Below, in pieces: positions 23,562-32,085 of a stretch of 52,360 nt of DNA. The DNA is from Sporichthya brevicatena (GTDB taxonomy: Bacteria; Actinomycetota; Actinomycetes; Sporichthyales; Sporichthyaceae), in assembly GCF_039525035.1 (NCBI RefSeq), contig NZ_BAAAHE010000010.1:1-52360 (forward strand), given 5' to 3'. The notes beneath the pieces are model-generated. The model was not told the DNA's origin and made no database searches. It saw only the letters and a list, made by a program, of their open reading frames with translations. Made by a program: the position numbers and the translations under genes. Each line of letters opens with the position of its first letter. Position 1 is the stretch's first letter.

Positions 23562-26500
23562 CTAGCCCCCGAGCCCACCACTGAACGCTACGTCGAAAGC
23601 GGCCGGCTCGGCACACACGTACACCACCTGGGGGCCCGCGCCGTGCGCGAGCTCACGGAGCAGCGCGGTCACGCCGTCCTCCGGGTGGATCGCGCCGACA
23701 CCCTGCCGGGCGTAGCTGCGCAGCAGCTCGGCGGACACCATGCCGTCGCCGGCGGTGCCGGTGGGGAGCCAAGGGCCCCAGTCGACGCTGACGACCCGTC
23801 CGGTGAAGCGGGTCTCCCACGCGCGGGCCAGGCAGTCGAGCGCGTCGTTCGCCGCGGCGTAGTCGCACTGGCCGCGGTTGCCGAAGACACCCGAGACGCT
23901 GCCGAAGAGCACCAGGAACTTCAGGTCGGCCGGGAGGGCGGACGCCAGCGCACGGGCGCCGTCGACCTTGGTCTCCCAGACGCGGGCGAACCCGTCGGTG
24001 GACTTGTCGGCGATCAAGCGGTCGTCGAGGACGCCGGCCCCGTGCACGACACCGTCGATGCGGCCGTGACGCGCCATCACCTCGGCGATGCCGTCCGAGA
24101 CCGCGGCGGCGTCGCGGACGTCGACCGCGGCGTAGGTGACGGACGCGGCGACCGACTGCAGGGCCGTCATCGTCGCGCGGATCTCACGCTCGGCCATCAG
24201 ACGGGCGACCTCGCGCTCGACCTGCGCCGGGACGGTGACGCCGGACGCGATCAGCGCCCGCCGCAAGGCGGCCTCGTCGGTCGCGCCCGCGGTCGCGGGG
24301 TCCTCCTCGGCGGCCGGCAGCGGGCTGCGGCCCCAGAGCACGATGTGGCACCCGGCGACCCCGGCCAGACCGGCCGCGGTCCGCGCGGTGATGCCGCGCG
24401 CGCCGCCGGTCAGCAGGACGACCGAGCCGGGCGTGAGTCCGAGCTGGGTGGCGGACGGCAGGGCGTCGACCTCCAGCGGGGCCGCCGTCAGCGTCAGCGT
24501 CGAGCGGACGCCCTCGGCGTACCCGACGACCTCGGGCCCGGCCGGGTGCACCAGCTCGGCGACCAGGCGGGAGGTGAGGAGTTCCGCCGTCTCCTTCGGG
24601 TCGATGTCGAGCGCGCGGCACGAGACGTGCGGGTACTCGCGGGCGATCGTGCGGACCAGGCCGGCCAGACCCATGCCGGCCGGCGCGTCCGAGCGCGGCG
24701 GGGCGTCGCCCGCGGTGCGGTGGCCCATGCGGCCGCCGGTGCCGGTGACGACGAGCAGCTGCCGGGCCCCACCGAGCACGGCGCGGCGCAGGACCGCGAA
24801 CGCGTCGGGCAGTGACGGCGGCTCGCTCGGGCCGGCGGCACCGAGGTGGACGAGGATGTCGACGTCGCCGAGCTCGGTGTCCGGGTCCGTGGAGACGGTG
24901 CGGACGGTCGCGCCCCGCGCGGTCAGCGCGTCGGCCAGCTCGATGCCGATGCCGAGCCCACCACCGACCATCGTGACGTGACGGCCGTTCAGGTTGCCGT
25001 CCGCCGTGACCGGGGTCGTGGGCACCAGCTCCAGCAGGTACCGGCGGACCGGCTCCCGGTCGGTCAGGGCGTCGGCGGGCGCGTCGACGGTCACGACCGG
25101 CTCGGTCGCCACCACCGGGGCGGGGGCCGCGTCGCCGACGATCGCGTCGACCATCGCGCGCATGGTGCGCAGGCGGGAGAGCTTGGCCTGGGCGTCCTCG
25201 TCGAGCCCGGCCTCGGGGAGGCGGTCGGCGAGGAGGCCGAGGATCTCGGTGCGCTTGAGGGAGGCGATCGACAGGTCGGCCTCGAGGTCGAGGTCGACGT
25301 CGAGCATCTCGGTCGGGTAGCCGGTCCGCTCGGCGATCAGGTCGGTGAGGACGCTCTGCACCCGCTCGGCCGGAAGGCCCGCGGCCGGAGCGGCCGCGAC
25401 GGGCGTGACCGCCGGAGCCGCCGGATCCGTCGGAGCCGCCGGAGCGGTCTCGACGATCGCGGCGACCATCCCGGCCATGGTGCGGATCCGGGAGAGCTTG
25501 GCCTGGGCGTCCTCGTCGAGGCCGGCCTCGGGGAGGCGGTCGGCGAGCAGGCCGAGGATCTCGGTGCGCTTGAGGGAGGCGATCGACAGGTCGGCCTCGA
25601 GGTCGAGGTCGGCGCCGAGCATCTCGGCGGGGTAGCCGGTGCGCTCGGCGATCAGCTCGGTCAGGACGGTGAGGACGCGGTCCGCGGTGAGTTCGGCGGG
25701 CGGCGCGGCGACCGGCGTGGCGACCGGCGCGACGACCGGCGCGGCGGGTGCCGGGGCCGGGACGACGACCGGAGCCGGCTCGACGATCGGCGCGGGGGCG
25801 ACGGTCTCCCCGACGGGAGCAGTCGCAGCCACCGGCTGCGCGACCGGAGCCGGCTGGGCCCCCGGAACGGCCGGCGCCACGGGGGCGGGGGCCGAGCCGA
25901 GGAAACCGAGCACGACGTCACGCTGGGCCGCGATCATCTCGCGGCCGGCGCGGAGGAACTCGAGCACGACGGCCTCGCGGCCGTCGGCCGGGGCGGGAGC
26001 AACAGCAGCGGGCGAGACCGGCGCGGCGGGCGCGGGCATCCCCTGGGCGGGCGTCACCGGAGCGGCGGCCGAGATCTCGACGCGCTGAGCCGGCTGGAGG
26101 CCGTTGGCCACGGGCTTCCCTTCGGCGGTGCGGACCAGGTGCCCGTTGACGACCCAACCGGGCCGGCGCGGGACGTCCTGGGCGGACACGACGGCGGTAT
26201 CGCGTCCGGCGTACAAGGCCGTGGTGTCGACGGTGACACCGGCGGCGGACAGGCGGCCCAGCGCGGTGAGCAGGGCGGTCACGCCGTGCTTGCCGGGGGC
26301 GTCGGTCGCGATCGCGACGTGCGGGCGGTCGCCGAGGATCGCGCCGACCAGGCCGGTCAGCACGCGGCCCGGGCCGCACTCGACGAAGACGCGGGCGCCG
26401 GCGGCGTACATCGCCTCGATCTGCTCGGTGAAGCGGACCGGCGAGGCGACCTGCTCCGCGAGCAGCTCGCGCACCGCGGACGACCCGAGCGGGTACGGGG

Positions 26501-29500
26501 CGGCGGTCGCGTTGGCCCACACCGGCAGGTGCGGCGACCCGATCTGACGACGCATCAGCTCAGCCTCGAGCGTGCGCGACGCGTCGGCGACGAGCGGGGA
26601 GTGGAACGCGCACGCGACCGGGATGCGCTGCGCAGTGATGCCGCCGTCCTTGAGTGCGGCCACCGCGGACTCGATCGCGGCGGTCGGGCCGGAGATCACG
26701 GTCTGGTCGGGGGAGTTCAGGTTCGCGACGACGACGCCACCGGAGCTCATCTGCCCGTTGAGCGTGGCGCGGATGGCCGCCTCGCCGGCGGAGACCGCGG
26801 CCATCGTGCCGGGGTCGCCACCGGCCGCGGCGAGGATGGCCTCGCCCCGCGCGGCGGAGATCTCCAGCAGGTCGGCCGGGCTGATCGCGCCGGCCGCGCA
26901 GAGGGCGACGAGTTCGCCGTAGGAGTGGCCGGCGAGGTGATCCGGCGTCAGGCCGAGGGCGCGCAACGTCCGGAACATCGCGAGGTCCGCGATGCCGAGC
27001 GCCGGCTGCGCGACCCGGGTGTCGGTGAGCGCCGCACGCTGAGTATCACGGGTCGCGTCGTCGAACGCGGCGGGCGGGAACATCGTCGGCACCCAGCGGG
27101 CGCCGATCTCGAGCAGGTCCTGCAGCCGCGGGAACGCCGTGAACAGGTCCGCGAGCATGCCGGGACGCTGGCTGCCCTGCCCCGGGAAGAGGAAGGCCAC
27201 CTCGCCGGCGGGCTCGTCCTGAATTCGGCCGTCGGCGACGAAGACCGCCGGGCCGGGGGTGAACGCCTTCGCGGCGGGGATCTTCGCCGCGAGGTCGTCG
27301 AGGTCGGTCGCGACGAACGCGACCTGCACCGTGCCGGTGGAGAGCTCGTCGAAGGTCCGGGCCAGGTCACGCAGCCGCCACGGGCGACCGGCACCGTCGT
27401 TGGCCGCGCACAGGGCGACGAGCTCGTCGAGTGCCGCGCCGGCCTCGGCGCGGGTCGCGCCGCGGGCGAGGAACAGCTCGGCCGGCCACTGGTCCAGGCC
27501 GGACCGCGGCGCCGGCGCGTTCGTGTACCCGGTCAGGACGGTGTGGAAGTTCGTGCCGCCGAAGCCGAAGGCGCTGACGCCGGCGACGCGGGGCCGGTCG
27601 GCCGGCCAGGGGCGCGCCTGGGTGTCGAAGACGAAGGGGTTCTCGCCCGCGGCCCAGGCCGGGTTCGGGGTGGTCAGCTGCCCGGTCGGCGGGAGGACGC
27701 CGGTGTGCAGCGCGAGCGAGGCCTTGATGACGCCGGCCAGGCCGGCGGTGCACTTGGTGTGCCCGATCTGGGACTTCACCGACCCGAGCGCGCACGACGC
27801 CGGTGCCGCGCCGGCCTCCGCGAAGACCTCGGAGAGAACGGTGAGCTCGGTGCGGTCGCCGACCACGGTGCCGGTGCCGTGGGCCTCGACGAGGCCGACG
27901 TCGGCCGGGGAGACGCCCGCCTGCGCGTAGGCCCGCTCCAGCGCACGGCGCTGGCCCTCGGGCCGCGGGGCGGTGAGGCCGAGAGACTTGCCGTCGGACG
28001 AGGAGCCGATGCCGGAGATCACCGCGTAGATCCGGTCGCCGTCGCGCTCCGCGTCCACGCGGCGCTTGAGCACGATCGCGGCCACGCCCTCGCCGAGCGC
28101 GATGCCGTCGGCGCTCGCGTCGAAGGGCTTGCAGTGACCGGTCGGGGAGAGCGCGCCGACCGAGGCGAACTGCAGGTAGTCCTGGATGCCGTTGTGGATG
28201 TCCGCGCCGCCGGCGAGCACCATGTCCGCGCCGCCGCCGCGCAGGTGCATGCACGCGACCTCGAGCGCGGCCAGCGCCGAGCCGCAGGCGGCGTCGACGG
28301 TGTAGTTGGCGCCGCCGAGGTCCAGGCGGTTGGCGATGCGGCCGGAGATGACGTTGGCGAGCGCGCCCGGGAACGAGTCCTCGGTCAGCTTGGGCAGCAG
28401 CGCGTCGAGCTCGGCCGGCAGCTCGCCGTGGAACTGCGGGTAGAGCGCGCGGAAGGTGTAGGCGGCCGAGAGGTCGGTGCCGGGCTCGGCGCCGAAGATG
28501 ACGCCGGTCCGCTCGCGGTCGAACTCGCGGCCCGCGGCGCCCGCGGTGGCGTACCCGGCGTCGCGCAGCGCGCGGGCGGCGACCTCGAGGGCCAGCAGCT
28601 GCACGGGCTCGATCGAGGCCAGGGCCTGCGGCGGGATGCCGTACTTCAGCGCGTCGAACGGGATGTCGGGCAGGAAACCGCCCCACTTGGAGGTGGAACC
28701 CGTGCCGCCGTCGCCCTCGTAGTAGGTCTTCGGGTCCCAGCGCTCGGTGGGCACCTCGGTGATCGCGTCGTGGTTCGCGAGCACGTGCGCCCAGAACTCG
28801 GCGAGTTCGGCGGCCTGCGGGAAGACGCCCGCCATGCCGACGATCGCGATGTCGAGCCCGGCGTCGCTCTCGCCCTGCGGGGTGAGGTCGAGCTCGGCGG
28901 CCCGGGCGGCGAGGAACTTGGCCGCGCCGCGGGTCACCGACGCGTGCAGGTCGGCCACCGTCGTCACCGACGAGCGCAGCCGCGCCACGTCGCCGATCAT
29001 CACCATGCCGTCGCGGGCCTGGGTGTTCTCGTCGACGGGGATCAGGGCGCTGCCCTCGCGCCGGATGCCCTTGCTCGCGATCCGGAGCCGGCCGACGTTG
29101 AGCTTCTCGAGCTCGGCCCAGACCTGCTCGCGCGGCGTGCCGGCGGCGAGCATCTGGTCGCGCACCGAGGCGAAGGTGTCGACGAACGCCGTCGGCGCGC
29201 AGCGGGTGGCGTGCCCGGGGGCGGTCTCGAGCAGGACGGTCGAGTCGCACGCGATCGCGGCCCGCTGGAACGCCGGGCCGATCGCGCCCGCGCTGACCGC
29301 CTCGGCGGTGAACAGGTACGCGGTGCCCATCAGGACGCCGGCGCGGCCTCCCGCGGCGGTGATCGGCGCGGCGGCCGCGGCCACCATCGCCGCGGACCGG
29401 GCGTCGTGGATGCCGCCGGCGAACAGGACGTCCAGCTCGCCCGTGCAGTGGTGCTGCTCGCCGTAGGCGAGCAGGTGGCGGATCTGCTCGTCCCAGAGCG

Positions 29501-30800
29501 GGAAGCTCGCGCGCGGGCCGACGTGACCGCCGCACTCCGAGCCCTCGAACACGAAGCGGCGGGCGCCCTCGGCGAGGAAGCGGTCGAGCAGCGCGGGGGA
29601 GGGGACGTGCAGGAACGTCGTGATCCCGGCCGCCTCCAGCGGGGCGGCCTGCGCCGGGCGGCCCCCGGCGATCAGCGCGTACTTCGGGCCGACCTCGTGC
29701 ACGGCCTCGAGCTGGGCGGCCCGGACCTTGTCGGGGACGAAGCCGAGGATGCCGACACCCCAGGGGAGGTCGCCGAGCAGCTCGGCGGTCTCGACCAGCA
29801 GGGCCCGCGCGTCCTCGCCGGTCATCAGCGCGAGGGCGAGGAAGGGGAGCCCGCCCTGCTCGGCGACGGCCTTGGCGAAGGCGGCCTGGTCGGACACGCG
29901 CGTCATCGGGCCCTGCACGACCCGGGGGGCCCAGTCCGCGCGCTGCGTGGTGGCGACGGCGGCGGGGATGGAGGACTCGATCTGGGCGGCGACGGCGGCG
30001 ACGATCCCGCCGGCGGTGACGTGCCGCTCGGCCAATGGGCGGGCGAGCGCACCGTCCTGACCGACGGGCAGGGCGGTCAGCGTCGCGCCGAGCCGGCTCG
30101 CGAGCCCCTCGGCGTCGGGGCGGGTCAGGTCGGGGCGGGTGTAGATGCGGTGCCCACCGACGACGGCGGTCTCGGTGCCGTCCATCGCCCGGACGGCCGC
30201 CTCGACCTCACGCGGGAGCTCGCACTCGCGAGCCAGCGCGAGCTGGGAGTCGAGGACGACGCCGGTGGCGCCGCCGGCGATCGCGGCGGCCGCGGTGTGC
30301 GGGCCGATGCCGCCGGCCAGCCAGATCTCGGGCGCCGCGCCGGACGCGGTGCGCAGGTCGGCGGAGAGCAGGAGCTGGAGCAGGACGAACGCGCTGGCCT
30401 CGCCGCTGACCCCGGACTCGGAGCCGCGGGCCAGCAGCCGGGTCGCGCCGGCGGCGACGGCGTCGCGTGCGGCCGCCACGGAGCCGACCTCGACCAGCAC
30501 CGAGCGGTCGGCGCCGACGGCGGCCGGGCTCCACGGCGCGTCGGCCGCGAGCACGACCAGGTTCACGGCGGCCGGCAGGTCGGCGGGGGTCAGGGCGCAC
30601 GCGGCGCCGACGCGGACCCCGAGCGGGCCGCGCCACCAGGAGGTGGCCTCGGCGAGGGCACTCAACGCGGTCTCGCGGTCCGCGCCCAGGTCCAGGACGC
30701 CGGTGGCGCCGGAGCGGGCGATCGCGACCGCCAGGGCAGCGTCGGGCGCGGCGAACGGCGTGATCCCGAGGATCCGCCGGTGCCCGCTCGTCGTGCCCAT
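23562..30800 (-). CDS. NMO-KS-AT-ACP-ACP-KR PUFA-like megasynthase
   Basis: 2412 residues, first gene of the operon. An N-terminal nitronate-monooxygenase/PfaD-like flavin domain (about 1-600; GSECGGHVGPR) would act as enoyl reductase. The ketosynthase (about 650-1085) has Cys near 839 in VDAACGSALA, EAHGTGT and GHTKCTAG. The acyltransferase has GHSYGE near 1290. A Pro/Ala-rich linker precedes two almost identical ACPs (attachment Ser near 1742 and 1847 in SIASLKRTEIL, the PfaA-type context). The ketoreductase has LLTGGARGI near 2128 and catalytic CDYAAAND near 2312. The domains recall PfaA plus PfaD of omega-3 synthases fused in one chain. GGAGG precedes the ATG at 11 bases. The product is unknown; a reduced or partly unsaturated lipid chain is likely. 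Confidence 0.92.
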   Translation of the reverse strand: MGTTSGHRRILGITPFAAPDAALAVAIARSGATGVLDLGADRETALSALAEATSWWRGPLGVRVGAACALTPADLPAAVNLVVLAADAPWSPAAVGADRSVLVEVGSVAAARDAVAAGATRLLARGSESGVSGEASAFVLLQLLLSADLRTASGAAPEIWLAGGIGPHTAAAAIAGGATGVVLDSQLALARECELPREVEAAVRAMDGTETAVVGGHRIYTRPDLTRPDAEGLASRLGATLTALPVGQDGALARPLAERHVTAGGIVAAVAAQIESSIPAAVATTQRADWAPRVVQGPMTRVSDQAAFAKAVAEQGGLPFLALALMTGEDARALLVETAELLGDLPWGVGILGFVPDKVRAAQLEAVHEVGPKYALIAGGRPAQAAPLEAAGITTFLHVPSPALLDRFLAEGARRFVFEGSECGGHVGPRASFPLWDEQIRHLLAYGEQHHCTGELDVLFAGGIHDARSAAMVAAAAAPITAAGGRAGVLMGTAYLFTAEAVSAGAIGPAFQRAAIACDSTVLLETAPGHATRCAPTAFVDTFASVRDQMLAAGTPREQVWAELEKLNVGRLRIASKGIRREGSALIPVDENTQARDGMVMIGDVARLRSSVTTVADLHASVTRGAAKFLAARAAELDLTPQGESDAGLDIAIVGMAGVFPQAAELAEFWAHVLANHDAITEVPTERWDPKTYYEGDGGTGSTSKWGGFLPDIPFDALKYGIPPQALASIEPVQLLALEVAARALRDAGYATAGAAGREFDRERTGVIFGAEPGTDLSAAYTFRALYPQFHGELPAELDALLPKLTEDSFPGALANVISGRIANRLDLGGANYTVDAACGSALAALEVACMHLRGGGADMVLAGGADIHNGIQDYLQFASVGALSPTGHCKPFDASADGIALGEGVAAIVLKRRVDAERDGDRIYAVISGIGSSSDGKSLGLTAPRPEGQRRALERAYAQAGVSPADVGLVEAHGTGTVVGDRTELTVLSEVFAEAGAAPASCALGSVKSQIGHTKCTAGLAGVIKASLALHTGVLPPTGQLTTPNPAWAAGENPFVFDTQARPWPADRPRVAGVSAFGFGGTNFHTVLTGYTNAPAPRSGLDQWPAELFLARGATRAEAGAALDELVALCAANDGAGRPWRLRDLARTFDELSTGTVQVAFVATDLDDLAAKIPAAKAFTPGPAVFVADGRIQDEPAGEVAFLFPGQGSQRPGMLADLFTAFPRLQDLLEIGARWVPTMFPPAAFDDATRDTQRAALTDTRVAQPALGIADLAMFRTLRALGLTPDHLAGHSYGELVALCAAGAISPADLLEISAARGEAILAAAGGDPGTMAAVSAGEAAIRATLNGQMSSGGVVVANLNSPDQTVISGPTAAIESAVAALKDGGITAQRIPVACAFHSPLVADASRTLEAELMRRQIGSPHLPVWANATAAPYPLGSSAVRELLAEQVASPVRFTEQIEAMYAAGARVFVECGPGRVLTGLVGAILGDRPHVAIATDAPGKHGVTALLTALGRLSAAGVTVDTTALYAGRDTAVVSAQDVPRRPGWVVNGHLVRTAEGKPVANGLQPAQRVEISAAAPVTPAQGMPAPAAPVSPAAVAPAPADGREAVVLEFLRAGREMIAAQRDVVLGFLGSAPAPVAPAVPGAQPAPVAQPVAATAPVGETVAPAPIVEPAPVVVPAPAPAAPVVAPVATPVAAPPAELTADRVLTVLTELIAERTGYPAEMLGADLDLEADLSIASLKRTEILGLLADRLPEAGLDEDAQAKLSRIRTMAGMVAAIVETAPAAPTDPAAPAVTPVAAAPAAGLPAERVQSVLTDLIAERTGYPTEMLDVDLDLEADLSIASLKRTEILGLLADRLPEAGLDEDAQAKLSRLRTMRAMVDAIVGDAAPAPVVATEPVVTVDAPADALTDREPVRRYLLELVPTTPVTADGNLNGRHVTMVGGGLGIGIELADALTARGATVRTVSTDPDTELGDVDILVHLGAAGPSEPPSLPDAFAVLRRAVLGGARQLLVVTGTGGRMGHRTAGDAPPRSDAPAGMGLAGLVRTIAREYPHVSCRALDIDPKETAELLTSRLVAELVHPAGPEVVGYAEGVRSTLTLTAAPLEVDALPSATQLGLTPGSVVLLTGGARGITARTAAGLAGVAGCHIVLWGRSPLPAAEEDPATAGATDEAALRRALIASGVTVPAQVEREVARLMAEREIRATMTALQSVAASVTYAAVDVRDAAAVSDGIAEVMARHGRIDGVVHGAGVLDDRLIADKSTDGFARVWETKVDGARALASALPADLKFLVLFGSVSGVFGNRGQCDYAAANDALDCLARAWETRFTGRVVSVDWGPWLPTGTAGDGMVSAELLRSYARQGVGAIHPEDGVTALLRELAHGAGPQVVYVCAEPAAFDVAFSGGLGG
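25161..25680 (-). repeat. direct repeat encoding two tandem ACP domains
   Basis: Two copies of an ACP-coding segment about 200 bases long lie 315 bases (105 codons) apart. The DNA is nearly identical for over 100 bases around the phosphopantetheine site, including synonymous positions, which points to recent duplication or gene conversion. Confidence 0.85.
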
Positions 30801-31200
30801 GACCTGCGTGTCCTCCGTTACCAGTCGGTGTGGGTGGCGGCGCCCGTCCCGCGGCGCGCGCCTGTCCTCGGCTGGGAGCCCCCCGGCGCGCCGGGTAACC
30901 CATATGGATCAATCGCCGGAAAGCGCACGAACGTTTCAGGTCCCCGGCGTGGCGATCGGCGTCCCCCGGGAACCGTCAGCGCCCGAGCGGGGACCTCCCC
31001 GTCCCCTCCGGACCTGTTCGTGACGCGTTCCTGCAGGTCAAGTGAAGGGCGACGGGCGGGGTGTTCCGGGGCGAAGGTCCGAAACTTAGGCGGCGTTTGA
31101 CGATGTGCGCTGTGCTTAACGCCTCAAAACGGACATCGGATCTCTGTGCCGTCACCCACACGGGCGCAGCGCGCAGCGGACGTTAAAAAGCAGCGGACGT
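30801..31200 (-). promoter_or_regulatory. upstream region of the megasynthase operon
   Basis: No gene is seen between the synthase start and the terminator of the CAP-protein gene. The region must contain the promoter of the 13-kb operon. It includes a perfect 14-base palindrome CCCGGCGCGCCGGG (30882-30895), about 85 bases upstream of the ATG, and a candidate -35 TTGACC further up near 31036. No firm -10 could be assigned. Confidence 0.4.
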
Positions 31201-31206
31201 TAAAAA
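31173..31206. repeat. 17-base tandem duplication GCAGCGGACGTTAAAAA
   Basis: Two perfect head-to-tail copies lie directly beyond the terminator hairpin. On the minus strand they give two T-runs in series (TTTTTAACGTCC twice). Confidence 0.8.
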
Positions 31207-31240
31207 GCAGCGAGCGCCGCCCCGAAGGGCGGCGCTCCGC
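31200..31240 (-). terminator. rho-independent terminator of CAP-protein gene
   Basis: An 11-bp perfect stem (31212-31222 with 31227-31237) with a four-base loop is followed on the minus strand by TGCTTTTTAACG. This is the clearest intrinsic terminator in the window. It insulates the CAP-protein gene from the synthase promoter region. Confidence 0.85.
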
Positions 31241-31276
31241 TGCGTTCGTGCTGGTGGCTCGTAGTGCCGGACCGGT

Positions 31277-31831
31277 CTAGTACCCGAAGTCCTGGACCCA
31301 GTAGTCACCGTTGGTGTTGAAGCCGATACCGATCGTGCGGAACTGGCAGTTCATGATGTTCTTGCGGTGGCTCGGCGAGTTCAGCCAGGCCTTGACCACG
31401 GCCGCGGTGGAGGAGAAGCCGCGAGCGATGTTCTCGCCACCCGGGTCCTTGTAGCCAGCCTTCATGATTCGCTTCCACCACACCGTGCCGTTGGCCGAGT
31501 TGTGGGCGAAGTAGCGCTTCTTGCTCATGTCGTTCGCGTGGCGCTGGGCGGCCTTCTGCAGCTTGCTGTTCTGCTTCAGCGGGCGGCAGCCGTGCGACTT
31601 GCGGGCGACGTTGGTCAGGTGGATCACGGAACTGCGCAGGACCTTGACGCTGGCCGAGTTGACCGAGGCGTTCGACTTCGGGGCGGCCTGCGACGTGCCG
31701 CCGAGCCCGATGAGGGCTCCGACGACCAGGGCGAGCGTGAGCGTGACCAGGCCGACGAAGCGGGCCAGGTCGCCGAGAAGGCTCCCGGCGGGCTTCGAGT
31801 CGACGGGCAACTCCGCGTGGGCGTGCGTCAT
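31277..31831 (-). CDS. secreted CAP/SCP-domain protein
   Basis: 184 residues. A cytoplasmic stretch of about 20 residues precedes a hydrophobic segment (FVGLVTLTLALVVGALIGLGG) and a possible cleavage site at SQAAP, so the protein is exported or membrane-anchored. The CAP domain shows its conserved residues: LTNVARKSHGCRPL, AQRHANDMSKKRYFAH, GENIA and SPSHRKNIM, ending GDYWVQDFGY. The family is common outside actinobacterial cells but its substrate is usually unknown. It has a long structured leader and a strong terminator, so it forms a single-gene unit. Confidence 0.88.
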   Translation of the reverse strand: MTHAHAELPVDSKPAGSLLGDLARFVGLVTLTLALVVGALIGLGGTSQAAPKSNASVNSASVKVLRSSVIHLTNVARKSHGCRPLKQNSKLQKAAQRHANDMSKKRYFAHNSANGTVWWKRIMKAGYKDPGGENIARGFSSTAAVVKAWLNSPSHRKNIMNCQFRTIGIGFNTNGDYWVQDFGY

Positions 31832-32000
31832 TTCAAGGCTCCAGGTGGGATGGGCCGCGGGCGGGCGACGCGAGAGGACAACCCCCCGGGAGGTGGCCCG
31901 GGGAGACCACGGGAGCGGGGCCCCCGTACCTATCGCGGGGTGATTCGGCGCCCCGTCGAACCCACTTGAGGGGCCGAATGGCCGATGTCCCGACTTGCCC
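31832..32000 (-). promoter_or_regulatory. structured 5' leader of CAP-protein gene
   Basis: The region upstream of the CAP gene contains two GC-rich hairpins: CCCCGGG with CCCGGGG (31884-31903, 6-base loop) and ACGGG with CCCGT (31909-31927). Actinobacterial wall-hydrolase genes often carry a c-di-AMP (ydaO) riboswitch here, but the conserved ydaO core could not be matched. A leader with unknown function is the honest call. Confidence 0.35.
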
Positions 32001-32080
32001 CGGGCCGCTACAGATCGCTACGCAGTGTTACTGGTCACTACGCGGTGCTACCGATGCCTCCGCGGTGCTACCGGGGGCTC
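32001..32080. repeat. four degenerate 20-base tandem repeats
   Basis: Units start at 32001, 32021, 32041 and 32061. The last two share CGCGGTGCTACCG exactly and the first two are degenerate versions. The array lies between the HypF-like gene stop and the CAP-protein leader. Confidence 0.65.
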
Positions 32081-32085
32081 TGGAC

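Noticed and set aside
24846-31100. A 2084-codon open frame on the plus strand opposite the megasynthase
   Set aside because: It is rich in Arg/Gly/Asp/Glu without domain signals, and the opposite strand carries clear KS, AT, ACP and KR motifs. It is a GC-bias shadow.
31832-32000. c-di-AMP (ydaO) riboswitch upstream of the CAP-domain gene
   Set aside because: A GGTACGGGGG-like piece and hairpins are there, but the conserved 3' core (CCGAAyCCGnCAGCUAAC-type) is absent, so the match was not good enough.
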